DNA of 64,000 nt from Cliona cf. orientalis (GCA_963930775.1 OZ005699.1:8143501-8207500), one strand, 5' to 3'. Numbered from the stretch's first letter, positions 26,173 through 42,244 are shown. The notes: a model not told the origin generated them from the sequence alone. Program-made: numbers and translations.

Positions 26173-26530
26173 AGTCTCATCCCCAGACCCCATCTCCAAG
26201 GAGGAGAAGGGTCTAGTGAAGGCCGAGTTCTTGGGCCCTGGCACTAAGGGAATTTCTATAATAATATTATGCCAATGAGCTCTGGCTCAGTCACATGCAT
26301 GGTCTCATGGCACATACACTTGCTATATATGTGCATAAGCTATTCAATTTCACTGCCCAATCAGATTCAACATTTACTTTCCTACCACATGCATGCAAAT
26401 GCAGCCCTAGACCAAAGTTTTGCATGGTCTTGTCAGCCAATGTACCGTACATGCAATGAGAACTGAACATTCAGCCCAAGTTCTCTAGACCCTTCACCCT
26501 CCTTGAGGGTGGAGGTCTGTGGATGAGACT
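26173..26530. mobile_element. MITE, CTCATCCCCAGACC family
   Basis: The left arm AGTCTCATCCCCAGACCCCA is matched by the inverse right arm ending GTCTGTGGATGAGACT. The arms extend about 55 bp to GGGCCC/GGCCC-like inner ends. A better-preserved relative is at 57428-57768. It is nested in the Helentron and supplies the stop codon met when the neighbouring RGG exon is read through. Confidence 0.7.
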
Positions 26531-26635
26531 ACTGCACATACTCAATAACCTGTCTGCAATTAAATATTTTGAGTGACCCTGCCTATATGCACCATAGCTT
26601 CTACACCAATGAATATTAAATTTTAGCCAACTTAC

Positions 26636-27813
26636 TACTGATGAGGGATAATCATAAGGGGTGCTCCTGCCACGGCCACGGCCACGGCCACGACCACGAC
26701 CACGGATATGGCCACGACCACGCCCTCCTCCTCTGCCACGACTGCCACCTGGTCGACCCCCACGTCCCCTTTGTACTCCTCGTGTTCCTCGACCAATAAA
26801 TCCCCTTCCTAAATAAAGAGTTGGCGTTGGATGTGGCAATAAGGCTCGTCCCCTTCCAGGAAATCTTGGACCCAGATGAACAAATTCACTGTTGACATCA
26901 GCAGACCTACTACCACCTGCTCCAAGGTCGACGTCACTTGATATAGACTCAACACGTGATGCAGAGCTTGTAGCAACAGGATTTGAGACTCCTGTATCAC
27001 TATCATCTCCAACCATGGTAGACAACAAGCCAGATGAGCCAGCTGCAGCTGCACTATTAACAGCTACTGGCATAGCAGCTCCATTACTTGCTGTGAATTT
27101 AATGAGAGATCAAAGTCACACCATGCATGTTAATTATGATTTATTCACATAATACCACATCCTAACCACAGCTATAAAAGCAAATTTGGTGAGAAGCTAT
27201 ATTGACACCTTATTAAAGGAATGGTATCTATATGGATGAACGACTCCAAATTTTCACGCTAGCATGACAGGGTTTGGGTTTCGGGGACCTATTAATATTT
27301 TCGCGAGTCGTTCTTCCATATACATCCAAGGAATAACATGAGTTACTATTGCCGCTACTTTGTGAAATCAAACCATCAGGTATCTTCCATGGAATCGCTA
27401 TGTAGCTAACTACACTACAATGTCATGTCAATGCTGCCAAAGTCAACAAGACCTAATATTATTCTGATATTATTATAATAATGATCTAGAATAATATTGA
27501 ACCATTGTGATACCTACATCTTTCAGCGGGGAGTGCCTCTGAGTCAGTGCTTTCCCTGGTAGCAGCAGCATCATCATGGGCAGCATCATCATAATAATAT
27601 GCACCTTCCTGAACCGGTAGCTGCTGCTCATCGTTGTCAGAATCCAAGAGCTCTTCTCCTGATTCATACTCCATAGGCTCTGCATTTCGTATAAATCAGT
27701 TACATTAATAGGAGACTATACTATAATTATGGACTAGACTTACCCCTCTCAGACGCTGAATCGTTGGACTCGGCGTTGTTGCCATGGACACCATCAGTGT
27801 AGCTGGACGACAT
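26636..27813 (-). CDS. RGG-box protein fragment, probable captured gene in the Helentron
   Basis: Three minus-strand exons join in frame: 27744-27813 (ATG at 27813), 27518-27679 and 26636-27090, with consensus GT-AG borders (GTAAGT after 27744 and 26636). The first two encode an acidic Ser/Asp/Ala-rich leader (ESGEELLDSDNDEQQ). The third is Ala/Ser-rich, then runs into repeated GRGRG/RGG units, an RNA-binding type low-complexity tract, before YDYPSSV. Reading past 26636 enters a MITE, so the strong donor there is preferred and the real 3' exons are missing or unrecognised. It runs opposite to the Rep gene inside the transposon, so it is likely host sequence picked up by the element. Identity unknown. 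Confidence 0.55.
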
Positions 27814-28284
27814 CTTGAGAAGTTGAGGAGGTAGCTATAGCTCTGCCTAGTAAAATTTCGCGTTCACCTGGCTCGTGACTGGTCTGAGCTGGTATAGTAG
27901 AGATTCAGAATACAGCTACACACGTCGTAAGAGATGAACTCACCCAGCACGAGTAAAAGCCGAGTCAAATTAATACTTCCGTAGCGCAGACTATAAGCTT
28001 ATGCAGGCATAATAATTACTGTGCACGCACGTGGTAAACATTAAAATTTTTTTGTCGACAATAATAAATATGTCATGTCAAGACAAAATCAACACAATGT
28101 TATAGTAGAGTATACAGATCTCTATATAATTTATAAATGGAATGATAATCAAGTGGCAAATTTTATATATAAACCTGACTTGCCAAAAAGTCTGCAAATT
28201 TTAAATCAGCATGGCTTTAAATAAAGCTAAAGCAAGATGTTCGTCGAGCCAGTACTCAGTTTATTGCAAGGATCATGAGATAGA

Positions 28285-28584
28285 TCAATTGCGGCCATCC
28301 AACTGATTGTCATTGTCACCATTCATCGCAGCGCTAGCAGCGATGGCCTCCCACTCCTCCTCCTCGAGTTGCCAGTCATCGTACTCAGGGGCTGCAGAGT
28401 CTACCGTCGCTGCTTGTGCCTCGGCCGCACCTATTAATTTTTTTTTTAAGTATCAGAACTTAATAAAGTAAATAAGTTGTGTGCACATTACTATTAGTAC
28501 CATTTTCTTTGACTTCAGATTCATCAGCGCTAGCCGCAGCAGCATCCCGGTCGATAGTAACACTCGCTGCCTCTCTCTCAGCCA
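28285..28584 (-). CDS. Acidic two-exon gene fragment in the Helentron
   Basis: Exons 28501-28584 and 28285-28430 (TGA at 28285-28287) join at phase 1. They encode an acidic Ala-rich peptide with WQLEEEEWEAIAAS and a C-terminal NGDNDNQLDGRN. A possible first ATG at 28763, about 60 bp below a TGCGCATGCCC motif (28824), does not connect in frame by an obvious donor, so the 5' end is unresolved. Together with 26636-27813 it forms a second minus-strand, promoter-plus-exon block inside the transposon. Function unknown; capture is inferred. Confidence 0.35.
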
Positions 28585-28763
28585 CTGCAAGGGAGAAACC
28601 GATAGCTCATCTGATTCATCGATACGGATTCAGCAATTTCTGAATACATGGCTATATGCGTGTAATTTCTTACTTGCTTTTAGTGGTAACCCAGGCTCGA
28701 TCGATCAGCGTTCTTACACTTCTACAGCACCTCGGCTGGTAGCTTTGTCTCCGGTTTTGACAT

Positions 28764-30445
28764 CTATGCTCTTATTAAATGAGCGGCCAGGCGCGCGGAC
28801 GCCAGATGGCGCTCACAGTATTATGCGCATGCCCACACAAGCAGTATAATATTAATTTTATTATCGTAACCCAATTCTCCATCACTAAATCTTATGATCA
28901 ACAACTTGCTTATTCAATAAGACTTCTTATATTCCACTTTCTCCATATTTCTCTTTGAACTATATATGCAATAGCTACATCATGTACGTGTACATCTCTC
29001 TGATCATGATCAGCTACTACAAGAAGTTTCAATGCCATGATTATTACTGAGGACAGCCATAGGTAGCTAGCTTGCAACTTAAGACTATAACTGCCACCCA
29101 CATTACTGATGGACTAAAGCCCTTCTATCGATATACAGTACATCATCAAAATCTTTATAATCTAAGTACACAATCACCGGCGCATGCGCAATTGCATAAG
29201 ATGTTAATGTACAATGTGCAAGCCTCTATACTATAGGGTAAAGGTCGTGAGCAAAATACATAGTATAATGGCCGCTCGGGTAAGTAGTTCTCCACAATCG
29301 GTTATTTACTGTCATAAATTGACTCTATATAAATAATTATTTTATGCTCCAACTCTGGTGAGATCACTACAGTATACCCCATCAGTTCAGTTAATATAGG
29401 AAAGCTCTCCCAATATTAAATTTTATATAAATCTGCAGAAACTAATTAGACATGAAATTACATCAGCATGTGCATTCTATTCTTGAGCCCATTATATTAC
29501 ACGTGTGACGACCTTTGCCATAAATTATAGAGACAAGGGTGCATGAGACAGAACTTTACAAGTATAATAAAATTAATTGTGTAGTCATACCAAGGGCTTA
29601 TAGACCCTAGAACCCCTTGATTATATACTTTAATCCCATGCAAAATTCTTGCATAGATACATAACTTTTGCAGTTCCTCAAGAGCTATAGTATATTATAC
29701 TATTATTATTATTATCTTATTGCATCCCCAGTAACAAAAATTCTGTGGTTATGAGGTAATTATGATGTATTTTAAACTTTCTTATGCAGTGCAGATAAAT
29801 CAATCATAATTATAATAAGGAACAGCTCCTGTGGTTCACATCATTAAAAGCACTTCATATCTTTAATATAATCATATGTTCAATAATATTATTTCAAGGT
29901 ATATATATAATATTTAATATTATAATAATTATACCTATATACATGTTTTAATAATAATTTATACTATACTGTAACATTCATATATACCACATTTCAGTCG
30001 ATTTATTGTGGAAAAATCATTGCCAATGGATGACCTTAAAACAGTTACACTTAATATATATCGCTAGCGCAAAAAAATTAATGTTCAACGACCAATGCAT
30101 TTCATAATAAATTTTAATGTTTCTGCTTCTGAATCATTTCAGGCTTCACCTTTCAGATTCCTGAATTTCCACTTGCCTGGCTCAGTGATCCCCCAGGCTA
30201 AGTCTGACTCAATGGAATAATTATTATATATATATAGCAGCACATAGGGTGCACCACGTATAAAATCTTAAGCTATAGCCACAGATATGTTAGCCTGCAT
30301 TGTATAGAATATGGACTATTATAATACCATACAACGTCATTAATAATATTATAGACATACAAAAATCAATAAAAATCTTATAAAATTCTTTACCACTCTG
30401 AGTCTCAAATGCGGTCAATTAATGTCATGCAAGTTAGAGGTATAT
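28764..30445. other. Helentron interior near the 3' end
   Basis: No supported ORF. It includes a GGCGCATGCGCA palindrome at 29179-29190 with ATGGCCGCTCGG followed by a GTAAGT donor at 29268-29285, a possible orphan first exon. It also holds a second copy of the element's own 5' end at 29721-29767. Confidence 0.45.
29721..29767 (+). repeat. Internal copy of the Helentron 5' terminus
   Basis: TGCATCCCCAGTAACAAAAA, followed by TTCTGTGGTTATGAGG and GTAATTATGATG, matches the true 5' end at 14066 in the same orientation. It lies 1.1 kb before the 3' end. It may mark a nested non-autonomous copy sharing the outer 3' terminus. Confidence 0.65.
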
Positions 30446-30507
30446 TATGGCAGGCATCTGTCTTGTATTGGCCCGAAGGGCCAATACAAGACAGTGGCCT
30501 GCCATAT
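30446..30507. repeat. Long near-perfect hairpin with GAA loop
   Basis: The 17-bp arms CTGTCTTGTATTGGCCC (30458-30474) and their exact inverse (30478-30494) flank a GAA loop. After a 2-base mismatch the stem continues with GGCAGGC/GCCTGCC and weaker pairing out to about 30425/30525. It lies about 350 bp from the Helentron 3' end. A separate perfect 20-bp palindrome, GTTACCTACTAGTAGGTAAC, is at 30658-30677. Confidence 0.85.
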
Positions 30508-31140
30508 AACTGACTTGTTAGATGTTGACATAGGAATTTAATTAGTACCTATTCGAGCATGTTGCCCACAGTATCACTGTGTACACTAACATGAACCTAT
30601 TTAACACTCTAATATTGATGTTCGTTTGTACATGTATTGGAGAATATTCTGTCACTAGTTACCTACTAGTAGGTAACATCTAACAAATATTATTATAATT
30701 ATGCATTCGTGAGTTCACATGCATGCATGCTATATACTAGTTATCTAGTAATACTAACCATTACTAGCTATGATTGATGATGATGTTGATAGCACAATTC
30801 CTGATCACCTTATAACATATGACCCATTTACTATTCACCTACTGGGGATGTGGTCACGTTTTCATGTCAAACAAAGGTGATCTATGGGAACTGAGTCTCT
30901 CGGGCTGCATAACAATCCGTGATTTGCAAAGGGTATCTATCATTGAAAATGGAAATGATGGATGGAACATTGAATCTATTGTGACCTTGGTTAGTGATTC
31001 TTCGAATATTCAACTGCTAACACAAGATTTTGATATAAACTGTTGGATTGATGGAAATGGACCTACGTCTCACAAACAACTTGATCTGACATTACCTGGT
31101 AAATTCACAATTAATTAAAAGTCGTGCATGTATCATAATC

Positions 31141-31625
31141 ATAGAGTCGGTAGACTCTATAAGTAGGGATGACACGGATACTCCATATATGTAATACATT
31201 GCAAAAATCCAAATATCTCAAAACAGGTAACTTTATGAAATTTCTAAGTGCCAAAATCAGAATCTACAGCAAATTATCCATCTAATAAGACCAGGATCAT
31301 CCATCAACTCAATTGTATATGCCAGGACCAGATGTTCAATAAAATAGCCATTTGTCAATCTTTCTTTCTTTCTTTGTCATTTCCAGGGCTAACTCGAGAC
31401 TCTCTGGACCTCATACCTTAGTTCTCATGTAAATCCACTCTATTTTGTAGCGCGCAGTGCAGTGACACGCTAGTTTTGCGTTATCTCTACAGTCACATAA
31501 TGGTGGGTGTGTACGGCGCATAAAGGATAGGGTGTGTCCGATACGCCATTTTTTCATATAATGCGCATGCTCATAATGCGTTGCCATGGTAAAATCGTTA
31601 CTGTAGTCAGCGGCGCGCGCCACCG
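31141..31625 (+). mobile_element. Dispersed repeat A, copy 1
   Basis: It begins with ATAGAGTCGGTAGACTCTAT, an imperfect palindrome. It includes a (CTTT)n run at about 31365 and extends to the GTTGCCATGG...GCGCGCGCCACC end. An inverted, diverged copy occupies 59480-60000. No recognised ORF. Confidence 0.75.
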
Positions 31626-32037
31626 CTGCTAGCGCATCGAACCAAGCTAGCTTAGCCTAGCCATAGCTAAGCGCCAGGCTCTCGCGCACGAGCTAGACCA
31701 GTGCAAGCGCGAGCGCGATAAAGCGAACCTAGCTAGAGGTTAGCGCGTGCATCTCTCAGCAGAGTACTGCGCTGGGATATGGAGACTCGAGGCCTCAACG
31801 TACGGGCGCGGCACGGCCCTCAGCAGTCGGCATAACAGCTAGCTCAGTAGTGACAAAGATAGTCGATAAATCAATAATAGCTATACTAGTACTGGAGTCT
31901 CATCGCTATTTGGCCGCCTGAAAACAGCTATATAAGGAAGGGCGTGGCTACTACTTTTACGCGCACACGCGAACCGCTTCGTGACCTCCCATCTACACTT
32001 ACTATAGTTGCACTCATGCAATAAAAAAGAACAGGAA

Positions 32038-32423
32038 CAAGTGTAAAAACAATTGAATAAAATTGAAGGAGGAAGTAGGGATGACAATGCCAAAAAGTAC
32101 ACAAACAAGATTTTTAGGGATAAGAGATAATCACAACCACTATACATCCCTACGCTTGCTGTTTGAGTAGCATGATATTAAATATAAAAATTATTGACAG
32201 GGAGAACATAAATTTCTGCCACATGCAAGTCAAGAACACTCCAAGGATAGCATGCCTTGAATAAGTTGACATCAATAGGTCTGTAATTATAATCAAGAAA
32301 AGCAAGTGTAGGGACGTATAGTGGTTGTGATTATCTATTATCCCTAAAAATCTTGTTTGTGTACTTTTTGGCATTGTCATCCCTACTTCCTCCTTCAATT
32401 TTATTCACTTGTTTTTACACTTG
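32038..32423. mobile_element. Fold-back element B, copy 1
   Basis: Arms of about 120 bp, nearly perfect inverted copies, start CAAGTGTAAAAACAATTGAA and end with its inverse. They contain GCCAAAAAGTACACAAACAA and TACATCCCTACGCTTGCT. The spacer is about 150 bp. Copy 2 is at 58389-58782. Confidence 0.85.
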
Positions 32424-33318
32424 TATATAATATATGCTAAGCATAGTGTATGTATTATCACAGTGATTGCTATTTTCCCGGCCGACCTATAGCTATTGTA
32501 TCAGTTAATTTTGGTGGTAATAGACATTATTAATCATTGGCATCATCATAATAATAATATAATAGCAATGTTTGCAGTTGGAGCATGATCATCCCACTAC
32601 ATCAAATTCTCATTTGTTACTCCATGCCCCAGGGATGTGATCATAAGTTAGTATTTGGATGATTTGCTAGTATATAGCTTGTACACACTTGGTTTAATTT
32701 ATATCCCATATTACAAGATTCCACACAATATGTATGTATGATTTATATTGACACAAAGTAAATTAAGCTATTTTTTAATCATTATTAAGTATGTTTGATG
32801 TAACAATGATGGGATAATGTGCATGAGGTATTCACAGTAATGCCCTCCAGGTTTTAAGGACACTGATTGTCCGAAAAATCTTTCTCGTTAGATTATGAGC
32901 TACATTTTGGTCTTTGTTCCAGCTCCATTACTAATACTGTTAACGTTTTTTTGGTCTGAGCATAAATGTGACAATCATACATGTAAGGTTGTCTTTGAAG
33001 AAGCTTGGTATGTAGCTATACTATGGCATAGTCTAGTATGTTCAGGACCATGGTAGCTGCTTTCATCTGCTCAAGAGCTACATTTTGATTTTTGTTCCAG
33101 CTCTGTCCCAGCTCAATAAATAGCATTTTCTGGGACGGTCTATCGATAATGGGGCTAGAACGGTAGTGAAAGCTACCGCATGGTCCTGGGCATTTAGGGA
33201 CTAGTGGCCGCCCAGGATCTCACTTGAATACCCCCCATCCCTGGAAGTATGCCTGCGGTAATGTCCGCAGTGTTCACTCCCAAACGGATCACCGAAGCTG
33301 CGGCACCTCGGCCCGGGG

Positions 33319-33547
33319 GGAGGGATGATTGGGACTATTTTTATTATTTTTTTTTACAAGTAAGCTTATTAGGAGGATGATTGGGACTACTTTTATTTTT
33401 TTTCACAAGTAAGCTTATTGGGACTATTTTTATTTTTTTTCACATGTAAGCTTATTAGGAGGGATGATTGGGACTATTTTTTTTTCATAAGTAAGCTTTT
33501 TAGGAGGGATGATTGGGACTATTTTATTTATTTTTTTTCACAAGTAT
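33319..33547 (+). repeat. Minisatellite, unit about 45-50 bp
   Basis: About five units of GGAGGGATGATTGGGACTAT followed by a T-rich run and CACAAGTAAGCTTATTA. Units differ in the length of the T run. Confidence 0.85.
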
Positions 33548-34221
33548 GTTTGATGTCACAATCATGGAATAATGTGACTGAACACTACTAACAGCATGCT
33601 ATAGTACAGCGTGCATGCGCAGATGAAGACCACACCCCTCACTGCAGGCCAAGAGTAGCTGATCAAACTCACCGTGTAATGGGCTATTCCATTTACTGAG
33701 GAAGATAATTGTGTCTTGGGGGGTCTTTTGAACCTATTTTAATGGCGTCTATGGGGTAAAAACATAAAAATTGATTGGTCCTGAGGGTAAAATGTTTAAT
33801 ATGATTAATTTTGTCTAAGGGGTATCATACTTGTTATTAGGCATCTGAGGGGGTAGTTCAACCAGGTACAAGGGTACCAAGGAAAATTTAATTTGTTCTA
33901 TGGATGCAGGATTGCTTTTCATTAGGTGTCCCAGGGTATCTTTTTGTATTTTAATTGGTCCATAGGGGGATTATCACCAAATTTAATTGCGTCCAAGGGG
34001 ATAATGGGCTTCAACCCCCTTGGTAATGATGTCTTGGGGGTCAAATCCTCAAAATGTTCCTCAGTAGGGGTGCATTGTCAAGGTGCCTAGCTAGCCCACA
34101 ATGTCATGAATTAGAGCATTGAAAGATAATATGATAAGGGGTTTTATGATTCAATTTGACAGAAATCTGCTAACATGCACTCATATAATATGTGCACTAA
34201 ACTTAAACTACTTTGTTGCAG

Positions 34222-35162
34222 GTGTAACAATTACTCCCAAAAAGTGCAACGGTATGGAGGGATTATGTAACCTTCGAATAGACCAAGTTACATTCCCAGG
34301 AGCACATAACGCTGGAGCTGGATTTAATGGAGGACTGTACTATAGCAATGGCTTACCTGCACTACAGTGTGCTTACAGAAATGTCGATAGTAACTTCTAT
34401 GTTATGTTAAAGCGTGGTATACGCTTTTTTGATATTGACACTTGCGTCCGGAATGGCCATGTGGAATCCTGTCATGGAACTGCCTATGCTGGGCCTTTGA
34501 GTAAAGCTTTTGACCAGATTGATAACTACATGAAATGTCACAAAAATGAAGTCATAATCCTCCACTTTAATCGTGACGTTGAGGGAGATAGGCCAACAGT
34601 AGCCAAAAAGCTAGTTACCGAGCTAGAGAAACGCTGGAATCCGGACAAAGCTAACAATCAATTGAAAATGCATATGAGCACTTACCCAAAATGGCCTACT
34701 CTCAGGCAAGCAATAGAGACTAAACAGAGAATATTTATTTTCATGGACAAAAACTTGGCACAGCACATCTCAAAGTCATATATTTATGACAGAAATTCCT
34801 TCTTCAGATCTACTTATGAGAGTGGGATTATTGTTACTGCTATTATTGGTTGTGATGGAATTATTGGTCCAGCGAGCAGAAAATGTAAACAAAATAGTGG
34901 ATTCATTGAGCTTGCAGGATTTGGAACCATTAGCGCTACGTCTGTATTCCTAGGCCCATCATGTGTCAAGGGTATGGCCAAGCTGTGCTCGCGATCACTT
35001 AAAAGAGCTGCAGAAGTGTGTTACAAACAAAGAGAGAAGAATAAAAAAACAGTTAATGTACTGTTGGTGGACTATCCAGTTAGTGAATATTATCCAAAAC
35101 AGAGTGTTGTTGATATAGCTAAGTTTATGAATGAAAAGAATATCAAGACGTTTTCGGGATGA
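34222..35162 (+). CDS. PI-PLC X-domain terminal exon of the PLAT gene
   Basis: Acceptor TTGTTGCAG precedes 34222. The exon enters at phase 1, matching every upstream PLAT exon, and reads 313 residues to TGA 35160-35162. It encodes a phosphatidylinositol-specific phospholipase C X-type TIM-barrel domain. FPGAHNAG holds the first catalytic His (codon 34305), RGIRFFDID supplies the acidic/Arg residues, and ESCHGT holds the second His (codon 34473). VIILHFNRD and FIFMDKN follow, and LLVDYPVSEY is near the end. There is no Y or C2 domain, so it resembles bacterial, oomycete and plant secreted PI-PLC-like phosphodiesterases rather than metazoan signalling PLCs. With the upstream signal peptide it should act outside the cell on GPI or PI head groups. 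This exon is intact and can be spliced to exon 4 (13840) in frame. Confidence 0.82.
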
Positions 35163-35414
35163 GAAACTTGATAATTCCAAAAATATGTGTCTTACTATTA
35201 CGGGATAAAACTATGTTATAGTATATGTATGTGCAAAAACATTAAATTTTAGTGACTTGACTATGATAAATTTGAATCTCCTTAGAATAATTTGTTATAT
35301 TTTTTAAATAGTATGTTTGGATAGAAGAGCTATGCTGTTCAGTAGATCAGAATCTATGCAAAATAATAATTGTGACATGCTTTAGTTTAAGAATCTGATG
35401 TCTTTCATAATGAT

Positions 35415-35987
35415 GAACCCTTGACCATCTCCCCAGTAGCTGCATAGTGTAATGGTGCATGTGGTAAAAGGTCGTCAATAGAATGCGTACACATCGATCG
35501 ATGCTCGCCCCAGAAATCATGGAGATGGCGTCTAAGATCGATTCTCAGCCTTGACAGCGACAAGTTTCGATGCTTCAATCACAGAGACGAACTCGACAGT
35601 ACAGTACAGTATTCCTTCCGAACTTCAGGTTGGTCACGCTGCTGCAGTCGCGCGCGGGACAGCCCCTTGTGACAATGCGTGCTATATATAGCGCAAGGCT
35701 AGCTTTATTTATCCACGGCATTACGTAAGCCAAGAAAACACGTGAAGTTCAACCAACAGTACTTCTCAGAGAAAGTAGCGCTCAGCTTGTAATGTATTCG
35801 CTGGATACACGCGTAAGATACTCTACATATTTACTGATTTTCAAGTCCCAGAAAGGCTCCAGCGAGGCCCTGAATTTTCTCATAATTACCTCATAGATTA
35901 CCTAAGAGATTACACCATAGGTTTCATCATAATTACACCATAATTACCTTATAACCACAGAAAAGTAAATTGCTACTGGGGAGATAA
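35415..35987 (-). mobile_element. Non-autonomous Helentron relative (573 bp)
   Basis: Read on the minus strand, its 5' end (35987 downward) matches the first 250 bp of the 16.8-kb Helentron, including the GTAATTATGG motifs and GGCTTACGTAAT. Its 3' end has CTACTGGGGAGATGGTCAAG, matching CTACTGGGGATGTGGTCACG. The inverted repeats ATCTCCCCAGTAGC are perfect over 14 bp and are inset from the 3' end only, the same asymmetric arrangement. No ORF. Confidence 0.82.
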
Positions 35988-36099
35988 TTAGTATGATTTG
36001 ACCATTTCCTCCACTGTGAGTATGCCATTCCCACGTCACAATGCCCGCTGATAATAACGGACCACGCGCCGGTAGGTTATCGGGGGGTGTGTAGACTAA

Positions 36100-36111
36100 T
36101 GCGCATGCGCA
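36100..36111. promoter_or_regulatory. NRF1/alpha-Pal-like palindrome upstream of peptidase copy 2
   Basis: TGCGCATGCGCA is an exact match to the NRF1 consensus YGCGCAYGCGCR and lies 41 bp before the ATG at 36152. Similar palindromes occur at 63059-63070 and 44108-44117, also upstream of genes. Confidence 0.5.
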
Positions 36112-36151
36112 GTTAAGTGTCAATGCACAGTCAGCAAAATTTAGTATCGCC

Positions 36152-41483
<5,332 letters not shown>

Positions 41484-41643
41484 CGGCTATGATAATGATG
41501 GAACGGATTGCCATGGTACTGAGACGACTGTGGTATTATACAATGCATAACTGCTGTGTTCACGGTTAATAATTTTTGTTTGCACTATTTATAATTATTC
41601 TATTTTTGGCACATCTCTATAGTAAGTTATAATTTTATTAAGC

Positions 41644-41644
<1 letters not shown>

Positions 41645-41696
<52 letters not shown>
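41645..41696. repeat. (CT)n microsatellite
   Basis: A pure CT tract of about 52 bp in the 3' flank of peptidase copy 2. Confidence 0.95.
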
Positions 41697-41700
<4 letters not shown>

Positions 41701-41748
41701 CTCTTTTTTTCTCTCATTCTGAGGTTCTTTTACTGACATAGATCATAA

Positions 41749-42244
41749 TCAGGGTTTCATTTAGGGGGGGGCGGGAGGGGTCATTCGCCCCCCCCTTGGA
41801 AGCTGCCTGCCCCCCCTTGAGAGTAGCCACCATCCATACATGCACAAGTAAAAGATTTAAACGGTGAAAGTGTCGAAAGCGGCAGTTTTGCTCATTTTAA
41901 AGCCATAAATTAGCTAAAGCTTCGCGCTACGCGCGGTAGGAAACATATTCCACATCCTTGCAACATTTGACTTGAAATAGAGGAGAACCAGTGGATATTA
42001 CTGACAGACTTTCCCCATCCGAGTGCTCAGAAGCCACCAGAAACAGTCTCAGAGGTTGAAACATAAAAAAATTTTCCTGGGTGAGCATACCCCCAGACCC
42101 CCCTAATATAATGAAATCAATGAGCACGACGTCATTCTTCACGGATGGAAAAACATACTATATAGTCTTTGCCCCCCCCCTTAACTCTGGAATTGTCGAG
42201 TTTGCCCCCCCCCCCTTGACGAAAATCCTAAATGAAACCCTGAT
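41749..42244. mobile_element. MITE, TCAGGGTTTCATTTAGG family
   Basis: Left TCAGGGTTTCATTTAGG followed by a G run. Right end is a C run, then CCTAAATGAAACCCTGA. About 495 bp; AT/TA-type flanks. Non-coding. Confidence 0.75.

Larger units (their letters stand above)
14065..30863 (+). mobile_element. Helitron2/Helentron-type rolling-circle transposon, 16.8 kb
   Basis: Boundaries are defined by the host exon. Sequence up to 14064 and from 30864-30866 belongs to one PLAT exon, with two shared bases (AT) making the edge ambiguous by 2 bp. There is no longer target duplication, as expected for rolling-circle insertion. The 5' end carries ACATCCCCAGTAG at 14066-14078. The exact inverse CTACTGGGGATGT sits at 30839-30851, 12 bp inside the 3' end. 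That asymmetric terminal inverted repeat is a described hallmark of Helentron/Helitron2 elements. The interior encodes a Rep-helicase-OTU protein (15292-21816, plus) and minus-strand exon-like fragments (26636-28584). A near relative is at 35415-35987. Confidence 0.9.
11855..31098 (+). pseudogene. Secreted PLAT-repeat/PI-PLC gene, PLAT part, broken by frameshift and transposon
   Basis: Exon 1 (11855-12020) encodes a signal peptide and a short leader. Then come four homologous exons, each one about 128-133 residue PLAT/LH2-like repeat: 12085-12480, 12587-12975, 13442-13840, and a fifth exon split into 13920-14064 and 30866-31098. Repeat landmarks are CLSKLYVMAFTS, ALYDRPGDDY, NKGDLWELSLS and NDGWNIESIVTLVS. 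Every intron is phase 1, so repeats can be added or skipped without losing frame. PLAT domains bind lipids or partner proteins at membranes, which fits the PI-PLC exon at 34222. Exon 3 has a 5-nt insertion near 12896 that shifts the frame. Exon 5 is interrupted by a 16.8-kb Helentron. Skipping both exons would still give an in-frame shorter product, so the locus may not be dead. The PLAT assignment is from pattern, not search. Confidence 0.68.
31099..34221. other. Intron between PLAT exon 5 and the PI-PLC exon
   Basis: It carries repeat A (31141-31625), fold-back B (32038-32423), a minisatellite (33319-33547), and GC-rich sequence at 31600-31830 with many GCGCG/CTAGCT motifs. There is no exon with PLAT-repeat landmarks, so no further repeat is hidden here. 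Confidence 0.55.

Noticed and set aside
26471-26635. C-terminal 50 codons of the RGG ORF
   Set aside because: They follow a strong GTAAGT donor and run into the right arm of a MITE, so they are probably intron and repeat, not protein.
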